The translations under genes and the position numbers were made by a program. Under the pieces are notes generated by a model. That model had not been told where the DNA came from, made no database searches, and saw nothing but the letters and a program-made list of their open reading frames with translations. A DNA stretch of 17,733 nt, taken from CAYQDF01 sp964416175. Lineage in GTDB: Bacteria > Chloroflexota > Anaerolineae > Anaerolineales > UBA4823. The DNA lies in NCBI GenBank assembly GCA_964416175.1, contig CAYQDF010000063.1, positions 1 through 17,733 of the forward strand. The letters are read 5' to 3'. Position 1 is the stretch's first letter. Each line of letters starts with the position of its first letter. Of the stretch, positions 7,851 to 14,357 are shown in pieces.

Positions 7851-7859
7851 TGGTAAAAT
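7851..7859 (+). promoter_or_regulatory. Extended -10 upstream of the STAS-like gene
   Basis: TGGTAAAAT directly follows the folK stop and is identical to the element at 4160-4168. A start near 7866 would give a leader of about 23 bases containing the GAGGAG ribosome site (7875-7880) of the next gene. The -35 region is poor. Confidence 0.45.
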
Positions 7860-7888
7860 CAAATTGAATACGATGAGGAGTTTACCAG

Positions 7889-8314
7889 ATGACCGAAGAA
7901 GGATTGAAACCCCTGAACTGGACTCCGACCCCAGACATCGGGTACACCGTTGTCCGCCGCCCGGATGGAGGGATGCATTACACTTTCACCGATGTCTCGC
8001 ATCGCACACTCGAACACTGGAGGGCTTTCGCGCTGGACCACCTGCTCAGCTCCGACCGGCTGACCCGCAATCTCTACGATCTCCGCCAGGTTAACGAAAT
8101 CACGCAGGAAGCCATCGATTACGCGATCGAAGTCAATTCCGACCCGGCTGCACGGAACATCCGCCTGGCGGTCGTCGTAGCGAACGACGCCATCCGGGAA
8201 GCGATTGAGAAGATCCCCTCCTTGACAAACCCGGGTGGCGTCGAATTCCGCATCTTCACGGATTTCACAGAAGCGGAGGAATGGTTGGACCGCCCGCTGA
8301 CGCTGATGGTCTGA
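7889..8314 (+). CDS. STAS/SpoIIAA-like domain protein
   Basis: 141 aa, soluble, with no signal or membrane helix. GAGGAG lies eight bases before the ATG. The pattern fits a STAS/SpoIIAA-like fold: a strand near the N-terminus (HYTFTDVSH), a helix (LEHWRAFALDHLL), a strand ending in YDLRQV, a helix (TQEAIDYAIEVN), a strand RLAVVVAND, and the typical end FRIFTDFTEAEEWLDRP. I do not see an anti-sigma-factor-antagonist phosphorylation site that I would trust. It sits between folK and folP with its own candidate promoter. Fold assignment is moderate; function unknown, possibly protein-protein interaction or signalling. Confidence 0.75.
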   Translation: MTEEGLKPLNWTPTPDIGYTVVRRPDGGMHYTFTDVSHRTLEHWRAFALDHLLSSDRLTRNLYDLRQVNEITQEAIDYAIEVNSDPAARNIRLAVVVANDAIREAIEKIPSLTNPGGVEFRIFTDFTEAEEWLDRPLTLMV

Positions 8315-8426
8315 GTCAATAACCAGATACAAATCCAGGTCTGAACCTCCTGACGCCGGATAGTGCCGCGCATCAGCCTGGAATAAACCCGAAAATCAGG
8401 AATCAATTACCTGCCTGCCAGAAATT

Positions 8427-9353
8427 ATGGAAGCGAATACACTAGTATCTGCTGGCCTGACGATTGGGGGCCGTAATTTCACCTGGGGAAGCCGCACGTA
8501 TTTGATGGGCATCCTCAATATTACTCCAGACAGCTTTTCTGGAGATGGAGTGCTTGCTTCACCTATCGAAGCTGGTTCAGCAGTATCGGAAGTTGGGACG
8601 GTAGACGCTGCGCTGGACCTGGCCGGACGGTTCGTCAAAGCGGGCGCGGATATCCTCGACGTGGGCGGGGAGAGCACACGACCGGGGTCCTCTCCGGTCG
8701 ATGCGGAGCTGGAAATGTCTCGGGTCCTGCCAGTGATCCAAGCTCTGGTCCGGGAGTTCGATGTCCTGGTCTCGATCGACACCTATAAGCACGAAGTCGC
8801 CGAGGCAGCTCTGGAGGCAGGCGCGCACATGGTGAACGACGTGTGGGGCCTGAAAGCGGACCCGGAGCTGGGGAGGACCATCGCGAAGTACGGCGTGCCG
8901 GTGGTCCTTATGCACAATCGGAGCTCCTGGGTGCACGCGGAAATCAGAGAAAGGCTGGGCGGTAGGTACGTGGGTGTCCCTTACGATGACTTGATCGAAG
9001 ACATCAAGCGGGAGCTGCTCGAGAGTGTTTCTATGGCTGAGACGGCCGGCATCTCCAGAGATCGGATCATCCTTGACCCGGGCATCGGGTTTGGAAAGAC
9101 GGTCGAACAAAACCTCGAGTTGATCGACCGCCTGCCAGAGATCCGTTCGCTGGGATTCCCCTTGCTGATCGGACCTTCGCGCAAATCTTTCATCGGGTAC
9201 ACGCTGGACCTCCCACCCGACCAGCGCCTGGAAGGGACAGCAGCTGCCGTGGCAGTTGGGATCGTGCGCGGCGCTGACATCATTCGGGTTCACGACTGCG
9301 AATTCATGTCCCGCGTGGTTCGTATGACCGATGCAATCGTCCGTCGATCGTGA
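8427..9353 (+). CDS. folP: Dihydropteroate synthase
   Basis: 308 aa. The enzyme joins p-aminobenzoate to hydroxymethyldihydropterin pyrophosphate, making dihydropteroate, the target step of sulfonamides. Signatures are MGILNITPDSFSGDG (27-41), DVGGESTRPGS (78-88), SIDTYK (116-121), MVNDVWG, the LDPGIGFGKT loop, LIGPSRKSFIG and the closing IIRVHD. The segment between DSFSGDG and the first helix is a little longer than usual, with a low-complexity stretch (about 42-58). There is no clear Shine-Dalgarno before this ATG, but the N-terminal LTIGGRNFTWGSRTYLMG matches the family, so the start is kept. The 112-base gap to the STAS-like gene shows only a small hairpin (AGGT/ACCT). Confidence 0.95.
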   Translation: MEANTLVSAGLTIGGRNFTWGSRTYLMGILNITPDSFSGDGVLASPIEAGSAVSEVGTVDAALDLAGRFVKAGADILDVGGESTRPGSSPVDAELEMSRVLPVIQALVREFDVLVSIDTYKHEVAEAALEAGAHMVNDVWGLKADPELGRTIAKYGVPVVLMHNRSSWVHAEIRERLGGRYVGVPYDDLIEDIKRELLESVSMAETAGISRDRIILDPGIGFGKTVEQNLELIDRLPEIRSLGFPLLIGPSRKSFIGYTLDLPPDQRLEGTAAAVAVGIVRGADIIRVHDCEFMSRVVRMTDAIVRRS

Positions 9354-9657
9354 GCAAGCTAATGTATCTCAGCGCTCCAGGGTGTCTCGATCCTTTTACT
9401 GTTCTGCTATCCATGCGGGAGCGTTATGGGTGACTTTATGTCCATATTCAACATGTATTCGGGATAAAACAAACCAGCGCGCTGAGCGGAACGGCTGGCT
9501 TCTCCGACAGCTCCCCCGCAAGCTCGGGACTATGATTGTGTTCCGCTCAGACATGTCCCGCGGGTACTGAGGGGATGCCCGCCACGCAGTCGAAGCGGCC
9601 GTTATTCCGAACTGACGTTATTTATCTTTATCCGCCAATAACTTAACTGGAGGCGAC
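9354..9657 (+). other. Intergenic stretch between folP and aconitase, rich in inverted repeats
   Basis: 304 bases without a convincing gene. A 79-codon frame (9331-9570) starts inside folP and has no family features. The first part carries CGCTCC (9373-9378) that can pair with GGAGCG (9418-9423). The middle holds the 11-bp inverted repeat described as a separate feature. The last 60 bases are AT-richer and end in the aconitase ribosome site GGAGG. No clear promoter or terminator is visible. Confidence 0.6.
9482..9560 (+). promoter_or_regulatory. Candidate structured RNA leader of aconitase
   Basis: CTGAGCGGAAC (9482-9492) is perfectly complementary to GTTCCGCTCAG (9540-9550), 11 base pairs around a 47-base loop. 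Inside the loop CCCG can pair with CGGG around CAAGCT. Alternatively CGGGAC (9525-9530) can pair with GTCCCG (9555-9560) outside the stem, which would make a pseudoknot or a switch between two folds. There is no T tract, so this is not an intrinsic terminator. It ends about 100 bases before the aconitase ATG. It matches no RNA family I know by heart. Confidence 0.4.
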
Positions 9658-12363
9658 ATGCCTGAGGATTACTTTCGAGTAAAAGACGTATTGAGGACTG
9701 AATCCGGGAATTACGCGATTTATCGTTTGGACAGGCTTTCGGGACAGGGATATACCCAACTGGACCGATTACCCTTTTCGATCCGCATACTGCTGGAATC
9801 CCTTTTACGCCAGTGCAACCAGCGCGAGATTACCTCTCAAGATGTGGAGAATCTGGCCGAATGGCTGCCTCAGTCTCCTAACCGGCCCAGCCTGCCGTTC
9901 CGACCTGCGCGGGTCATCATGCAGGATTTCACTGGCGTCCCGGCGATCGTGGATCTCGCCGCTATGCGTTCCGGCATCGCCAGGTTAGGCGGCGATCCCG
10001 GAAAGATCAACCCCCTTGTGCCGGTAGACCTCGTGATCGACCACTCCGTCCAGGTGGACTTTTTCGCCAGTCAGGACGCGCTCAAGCGGAACGCTGAGAT
10101 CGAATTCCAGCGCAACCGCGAACGGTACGAATTCCTCCATTGGGGCCAGCACGCTTTCAATAACTTCAGGGTCGTTCCCCCAGCCACAGGGATCGTTCAC
10201 CAGGTGAATCTGGAATTTCTGGCTCAGGTGGTCAGCGCCAGTGAAATAGACGGCGAGCTGGTTGCATATCCGGATACGCTGGTGGGAACCGATTCGCACA
10301 CCACAATGATCAACGGCCTCGGGGTGATCGGCTGGGGGGTGGGCGGCATCGAAGCGGAGGCTGCCATGCTTGGCCAACCACTGGACATGGTAACGCCAGA
10401 TGTCGTCGGTTTCAAACTTTACGGAGATATGAGAGAAGGGACAACGGCGACGGACCTGACCCTGACGGTCGTTCAGATGCTGCGGCTGAGGGGAGTCGTG
10501 GGGAAGTTCGTGGAATTTTACGGGCCCGGACTGGAATATCTCTCGCTCCCGGACCGGGCGACGATCGCCAATATGGCGCCGGAATACGGCGCCACGATCG
10601 GGTTCTTCCCGGTCGATGAGGAGACCCTCCGTTACCTTGCTCTTACTGGCCGTCCTTCGGCGCTGATCGATCGCGTGGAGCGCTATTGTAAGGAACAGGG
10701 TCTTTTCCGGACAGCAGAAACCTCCGAACCAGAATTTTCCGAAACACTCGAGCTCGACCTTGGGACGGTCGAACCCAGCCTGGCCGGGCCGAAAAGACCC
10801 CAGGACCGAGTGCCGCTGAGTGCGATGAAAGGCTCTTTTCAAACAGCCCTTGTATTACCCAAGGCTGAGCGCGGCTTCGAGATCCCCACGAGCGAGGTCG
10901 AGAGGAAGGCTGTGATCGGGACAAACGGCAGCCAGGCGGAACTCGGGCATGGCTCCGTTGTGATCGCTGCCATCACTTCCTGTACGAATACCTCGAACCC
11001 TTCCGTGATGGTCGCGGCGGGCCTGCTGGCAAAGAAAGCGCGCGAGCGCGGGCTGAAGTCTCAACCTTATGTCAAGACGAGCCTGGCACCCGGATCGCGA
11101 GTCGTCACCGAGTATCTTGGTCGGGCAGGGCTGATGGAGCCGCTGGCTGAACTTGGTTTCAACCTGGTGGGCTACGGTTGCACGACCTGCATCGGAAACT
11201 CAGGCCCGCTGCCTGGAGAGGTCGTCAAAGCCATCGTTGGGGCTGACCTGGTCGCGGCCGCCGTGCTATCCGGCAACCGAAATTTCGAAGGAAGGATTCA
11301 TCCTTATGTCAGGGCGAATTACCTGGCTTCCCCTCCACTGGTTGTCGCTTATGCGCTGGCGGGAACGGTGGATATCGACCTCGAAAATGATCCCCTGGGT
11401 ATGGATAACTCCGGTCAACCGGTGTACCTGCGGGATATCTGGCCCACTTCCGATGAAATCCGGCGAACGATAGCCGAAGTCGTTTCGCCTGAGCTGTTCG
11501 AGGAAAAATACAGGGACGTTTTCACCGGTAACGAGACCTGGAACGCCATCCAGGGGAGCACGGGTGAGCTTTATCGCTGGGACCCCGGCTCGACCTACAT
11601 CCAGGAGCCGCCGTTCTTTTCTGACTTCAGTAGAGAGCTCCCAGATGTCACGGACATTCTCAACGCCCGCGTGCTCGTGGTCCTCGGTGATTCGATCACA
11701 ACGGACCACATCTCTCCGGCTGGGGCGATCCCGGCGAACAGCCCGGCAGGAAAGTACCTGGTCGAACACGGCGTCCAGCCGCGAGATTTCAACTCGTACG
11801 GCTCCCGGCGCGGGAACGATCGGGTGATGACGCGCGGCACCTTTGCCAATATCCGCTTGAAAAACCAGCTGGTCCCAGGGGTGGAAGGCGGGTACACCAT
11901 TCACCTGCCGGATGGCGTGCAGATGACGATCTTCGATGCCGCGATGAAATACAAAGAAGAAGGAGTCCCCCTGATCGTCCTTGCAGGCGAGGAGTACGGA
12001 GGCGGGTCAAGCAGAGACTGGGCTGCCAAGGGGACCCTGCTCTTAGGAGTCAAGGCTGTATTGGCACGGTCCTTCGAGAGGATCCACCGGTCCAACCTCG
12101 TTGGGATGGGCGTCCTCCCCTTGCAATTCAGAGAGGGAGAAGGAGTGGAATCGCTTGGACTGACCGGCAGAGAAACTTTTAACATTATTGGACTATCGGA
12201 CCGCATCAGTCCGCGCAGCATAGTGACCGTCGAAGCGGTGAATGAAGATAGCCGGCGAATCACATTCGATGCGATTGCCAGGCTCGATACGCTGATCGAA
12301 GTCGAATACTATCTGAACGGCGGGATCTTGCAGACAGTCCTTCGAAAGCTCCTGGCTGGTTAG
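9658..12363 (+). CDS. acnA: Aconitate hydratase A (aconitase)
   Basis: 901 aa, the standard AcnA/IRP-type length. It interconverts citrate and isocitrate in the citric acid cycle, in the cytoplasm, using a [4Fe-4S] cluster. The cluster cysteines are C442 in SCTNTSNPS and C508 and C511 in GYGCTTCIGNSG. Other visible segments are VGTDSHTTMINGLGV (209-223) in the N-terminal half, and GDSITTDHISPAG, NSYGSRRGNDRVM and GEEYGGGSSRDWAAKG in the swivelling C-terminal domain. The start has a good GGAGG ribosome site. It is preceded by an unusually structured 304-base intergenic region and followed by a long stem-loop that includes its own stop codon. It is not in an operon with other citric acid cycle genes here. 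Confidence 0.97.
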   Translation: MPEDYFRVKDVLRTESGNYAIYRLDRLSGQGYTQLDRLPFSIRILLESLLRQCNQREITSQDVENLAEWLPQSPNRPSLPFRPARVIMQDFTGVPAIVDLAAMRSGIARLGGDPGKINPLVPVDLVIDHSVQVDFFASQDALKRNAEIEFQRNRERYEFLHWGQHAFNNFRVVPPATGIVHQVNLEFLAQVVSASEIDGELVAYPDTLVGTDSHTTMINGLGVIGWGVGGIEAEAAMLGQPLDMVTPDVVGFKLYGDMREGTTATDLTLTVVQMLRLRGVVGKFVEFYGPGLEYLSLPDRATIANMAPEYGATIGFFPVDEETLRYLALTGRPSALIDRVERYCKEQGLFRTAETSEPEFSETLELDLGTVEPSLAGPKRPQDRVPLSAMKGSFQTALVLPKAERGFEIPTSEVERKAVIGTNGSQAELGHGSVVIAAITSCTNTSNPSVMVAAGLLAKKARERGLKSQPYVKTSLAPGSRVVTEYLGRAGLMEPLAELGFNLVGYGCTTCIGNSGPLPGEVVKAIVGADLVAAAVLSGNRNFEGRIHPYVRANYLASPPLVVAYALAGTVDIDLENDPLGMDNSGQPVYLRDIWPTSDEIRRTIAEVVSPELFEEKYRDVFTGNETWNAIQGSTGELYRWDPGSTYIQEPPFFSDFSRELPDVTDILNARVLVVLGDSITTDHISPAGAIPANSPAGKYLVEHGVQPRDFNSYGSRRGNDRVMTRGTFANIRLKNQLVPGVEGGYTIHLPDGVQMTIFDAAMKYKEEGVPLIVLAGEEYGGGSSRDWAAKGTLLLGVKAVLARSFERIHRSNLVGMGVLPLQFREGEGVESLGLTGRETFNIIGLSDRISPRSIVTVEAVNEDSRRITFDAIARLDTLIEVEYYLNGGILQTVLRKLLAG

Positions 12364-12412
12364 AAGTTATCTCAAAAACACAACATTCCTATATTTTTGA
12401 GATAGTTTCTAA
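12360..12412. terminator. Long stem-loop between convergent genes, possible two-way terminator
   Basis: A 19-bp inverted repeat (12360-12378 with 12394-12412, two G-T pairs) encloses a 15-base loop. The A5/T5 part lies next to the loop. It lies between aconitase and the minus-strand gene at 12423 and contains the aconitase TAG stop. No T tract follows outside the stem on either strand, so it is not a textbook intrinsic terminator, but the position suits transcript ends from both sides. Confidence 0.5.
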
Positions 12413-12422
12413 TCGAGCGGGA

Positions 12423-13262
12423 TTATTCTTCACTTTCTTCGTGACTTTCTTCCTGGATCGGTGTGCTTGCCTCAGGGCGCAGGCGTTCCAGGCCCTGGGT
12501 CAGGAGCCCGATTTGGGTGATACCGAGCCAGATAAAAAAGACGGTCAGGAACCAGACAGCGGCATTGAGACCACCTGGAAGACCAGAGCGGGTGGCAGCC
12601 ACCTGTCTTTGGAGCGTAGCGATCACATCCCGCACTCTGGAAAGCACTTCCTGGGTCTGAGTGAGGTTCGTCCGGAGCGCCCCGACGTTGATGGAAATCG
12701 TTTCAACCTGGGCTGCGATCAGGGTCATGTTATCCTGGCTTGTCTCCAGGTCTTCAGCCAGGTCGGTGAGCGACTGCGGGATGGGATCGAGGCTGGTCGA
12801 AACGTCTGCGAGCGCATCCGCGAGAGGAACTTCGGGATCATACGTTCCGATGGGCAGGAGGGGAATTGCACTGAGCAGCTGCAGCATGCCTTCTATCGCC
12901 TGGGCCGACGACTGTGCAGAAACGATTGCAGTCTGTGTGGATTGGATCGTTGCCGGGAGATCATTGGTTAATAATTCTGTGAAAGATTCCATCAAAGGAA
13001 TGGTGTCCTCGATCGATTTGCCAGCGGTCTGAATTGTGCTTTCCATGGTGGTAATATCCACGACGAACCTGGCCAATGTTTGATCCGCTACGGCAAGCCC
13101 ATCGGAAGCAGCGTCCAATGTTTCGTCCAGCAGGTCGAAGGTCCTGACCAGGTTGCCGGTTAGAGAGCGTTTCACCGTCCAGATCGCCGCGATGCCGGAG
13201 ATGCTCAGCAGCAAACCCACCGCAGCAGCGATGATCAGTACGAGTCCTATTATTCGTCGCAT
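12423..13262 (-). CDS. Two-helix membrane protein with long helical extracytoplasmic domain
   Basis: 279 aa, no family recognised. An N-terminal membrane helix (about 4-28) and a C-terminal one (about 233-256) bracket some 200 residues rich in A, T, S, L, I, Q, D and E with heptad-like hydrophobic spacing. Two runs (about 40-130 and 160-222) look helical or coiled-coil and are broken by a proline/glycine hinge (about 134-148). The C-terminal tail is acidic (EESHEESEE). The arrangement resembles the sensor part of chemoreceptors without a signalling domain, or a structural membrane protein. AAGGAG and GAGGG precede the ATG. It is divergent from surE and shares a palindromic AT-box with it. Real gene with good confidence; function unknown. 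Confidence 0.8.
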   Translation of the reverse strand: MRRIIGLVLIIAAAVGLLLSISGIAAIWTVKRSLTGNLVRTFDLLDETLDAASDGLAVADQTLARFVVDITTMESTIQTAGKSIEDTIPLMESFTELLTNDLPATIQSTQTAIVSAQSSAQAIEGMLQLLSAIPLLPIGTYDPEVPLADALADVSTSLDPIPQSLTDLAEDLETSQDNMTLIAAQVETISINVGALRTNLTQTQEVLSRVRDVIATLQRQVAATRSGLPGGLNAAVWFLTVFFIWLGITQIGLLTQGLERLRPEASTPIQEESHEESEE

Positions 13263-13336
13263 ACCCTCAATCTCCTTGAATGTAAAGGTTGGCTATGAAC
13301 CGCTCGCGATCGACCCTGTTTGCGATCCACATCCGG

Positions 13337-13344
13337 ATTATAAT
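13337..13344. promoter_or_regulatory. Palindromic ATTATAAT box shared by surE and the divergent membrane gene
   Basis: ATTATAAT is its own reverse complement and contains a perfect TATAAT on each strand (13339-13344 plus, 13342-13337 minus). It lies 42 bases before the surE ATG and 74 bases before the divergent start at 13262. Neither direction has a good -35 at 17 bases. Confidence 0.4.
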
Positions 13345-13386
13345 TGGCAACCGTTAATTCCATAGGAGAATCGGCAAAACAGAATC

Positions 13387-14166
13387 ATGCAAATCCTTGT
13401 AACGAACGACGATGGCGTCACCGCGCCTGGTTTACTTGCGCTTGCTCAGGAGATGCGCAGACTTGGCGAGGTGACGATCCTGGCTCCGGATAGAAACTGG
13501 TCTGCATCGGGGCATGTAAAGACCATGCACCGTCCATTACGCGTCAAGGAGGTCCTGCTCGAGGATGGTTCGCTGGCGTACGCCTCGGATGGTGCGCCTT
13601 CCGACTGCGTCGCACTTGCGCTGTTGGGGTTCATCGAAAAGAAGATCGATATCATCGTGTCTGGCATCAACCCCAACGCTAATCTCGGACACGACGTGAC
13701 TTATTCAGGGACGGTGACTGCCGCGATGGAGGCCGCGATTTGGGGACATCCGGGGATCGCGGTATCCCTCAACAGTCCAGAAAATCATCTGGGTGCGCTG
13801 GATTACGGCCCGGCTGCCAGGGTTGCCTCCAAAGTGGTTGAAAAAATCTTCGAGTATGGTCTGCCGAGAAAGACTTTGCTGAACATCAACGTGCCCTACC
13901 TGGCGGACGAAGCGCTGATGGGCTTCCGCATCACAAGGCTTGGCCTGCGGCTCTACCGGGATAAACTCGTGCGAAGGCTGGACCCACGCGGTAAACCCTA
14001 TTACTGGATCGGAGGAGAGCCGCCCACAGGTGTGCCTGAGGAAGGGACCGATTTTGGCGCCCTGGCCGGGGGATATGTATCTATCACACCGCTCCAGCTC
14101 GATCTGACCGCCCGGGATCTGATGGAGGTGATCCGGACCTGGGAATGGGGGGTAAGTGTATCTTAA
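13387..14166 (+). CDS. surE: 5'-nucleotidase SurE
   Basis: 259 aa, the usual SurE length. It is a metal-dependent phosphatase acting on nucleoside 5'-monophosphates (and in some species 3'-nucleotides or polyphosphate). Metal ligands are visible as D8 and D9 in TNDDG, S39 in NWSASGH and N95 in SGINPNANLGHD; YSGTVTAAMEA follows as in the family. The ribosome site is poor: AGGAG lies 19 bases upstream, too far to be ideal. It lies directly before the pyrimidine operon, but a strong promoter begins 28 bases after its stop, so co-transcription is not needed. Confidence 0.95.
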   Translation: MQILVTNDDGVTAPGLLALAQEMRRLGEVTILAPDRNWSASGHVKTMHRPLRVKEVLLEDGSLAYASDGAPSDCVALALLGFIEKKIDIIVSGINPNANLGHDVTYSGTVTAAMEAAIWGHPGIAVSLNSPENHLGALDYGPAARVASKVVEKIFEYGLPRKTLLNINVPYLADEALMGFRITRLGLRLYRDKLVRRLDPRGKPYYWIGGEPPTGVPEEGTDFGALAGGYVSITPLQLDLTARDLMEVIRTWEWGVSVS

Positions 14167-14193
14167 AAAATCTGTAAACCATTGGGATCGACC

Positions 14194-14221
14194 TTGACAG
14201 AATTTCGATTCCCTGTAAAAT
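14194..14221 (+). promoter_or_regulatory. Strong sigma70-type promoter of the pyrimidine operon
   Basis: TTGACA (perfect -35, 14194-14199), a 16-base spacer and TAAAAT (14216-14221, 5 of 6). The predicted start is at the A's 14227-14229, only three to five bases before the leader ATG at 14232. It is the best promoter match in the window. Confidence 0.8.
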
Positions 14222-14231
14222 CGGGCAAATT

Positions 14232-14357
14232 ATGAAATTCCTAGAAGCAGCTGTTGAACGTCTGGACCGCCGTGTGGAGCTACCCCCACCAGGCGGTTTT
14301 TTTCAAAATAGAGCCCAGGAGGCTCTATTTTTTTGCCATTTGGCTGGCGAACGATGA
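14232..14357 (+). CDS. 41-codon leader peptide of the pyr attenuator
   Basis: ATG at 14232, TGA at 14355-14357. The peptide starts MKFLEAAVERLDRR and ends FFCHLAGER. The frame reads through both hairpins and both T7 tracts, which become Phe-Phe codons, and its TGA overlaps the pyrC ATG (ATGA). No Shine-Dalgarno is possible because the predicted transcript starts only a few bases upstream, so translation would be leaderless. The E. coli pyrBI leader peptide (44 codons) also reads through its terminator and, as I recall it, contains NRGAFFC; here NRAQEALFFC occurs at the same place. That resemblance probably reflects the shared T-tract architecture rather than ancestry. It is too short for standard gene finding, and translation is inferred. 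Confidence 0.65.
   Translation: MKFLEAAVERLDRRVELPPPGGFFQNRAQEALFFCHLAGER
14266..14303 (+). promoter_or_regulatory. Pause hairpin with T7 tract in the pyr leader
   Basis: ACCGCC (14266-14271) pairs with GGCGGT (14292-14297), and inside it GTGG (14274-14277) pairs with CCAC (14286-14289). Seven T's follow (14297-14303). By form it could be an intrinsic terminator or an RNA polymerase pause whose length depends on UTP. It lies immediately upstream of the second hairpin. Confidence 0.6.
14305..14334 (+). terminator. Intrinsic terminator (attenuator) before pyrC
   Basis: An 11-bp perfect stem (14305-14315 with 14321-14331), core TAGAGCC/GGCTCTA, loop CAGGA, with seven T's at 14328-14334. It lies between the promoter and pyrC and within the leader reading frame, so read-through must be controlled if the operon is to be expressed. 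No competing antiterminator hairpin is visible, which favours disruption by a translating ribosome. Confidence 0.85.

Noticed and set aside
9331..9570. 79-codon plus-strand frame between folP and aconitase.
   Set aside because: It starts inside folP, lacks a ribosome site and family features, and overlaps the inverted repeats.
9985..10842. 285-codon minus-strand frame opposite aconitase, and a similar 222-codon frame opposite the thiolase (6219-6887).
   Set aside because: Both lie antisense to strongly conserved genes, have no ribosome site or family features, and are typical shadows in GC-rich coding DNA.
14313..14325. The second pyr hairpin reads AGCCCAGGAGGCT from stem to loop, close to the PyrR-binding loop consensus (roughly ARUCCNGNGAGGYU).
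   Set aside because: It is one base short of the consensus and lies inside the terminator stem itself, whereas PyrR binds a separate anti-antiterminator. No antiterminator is visible, and no pyrR is in the window.
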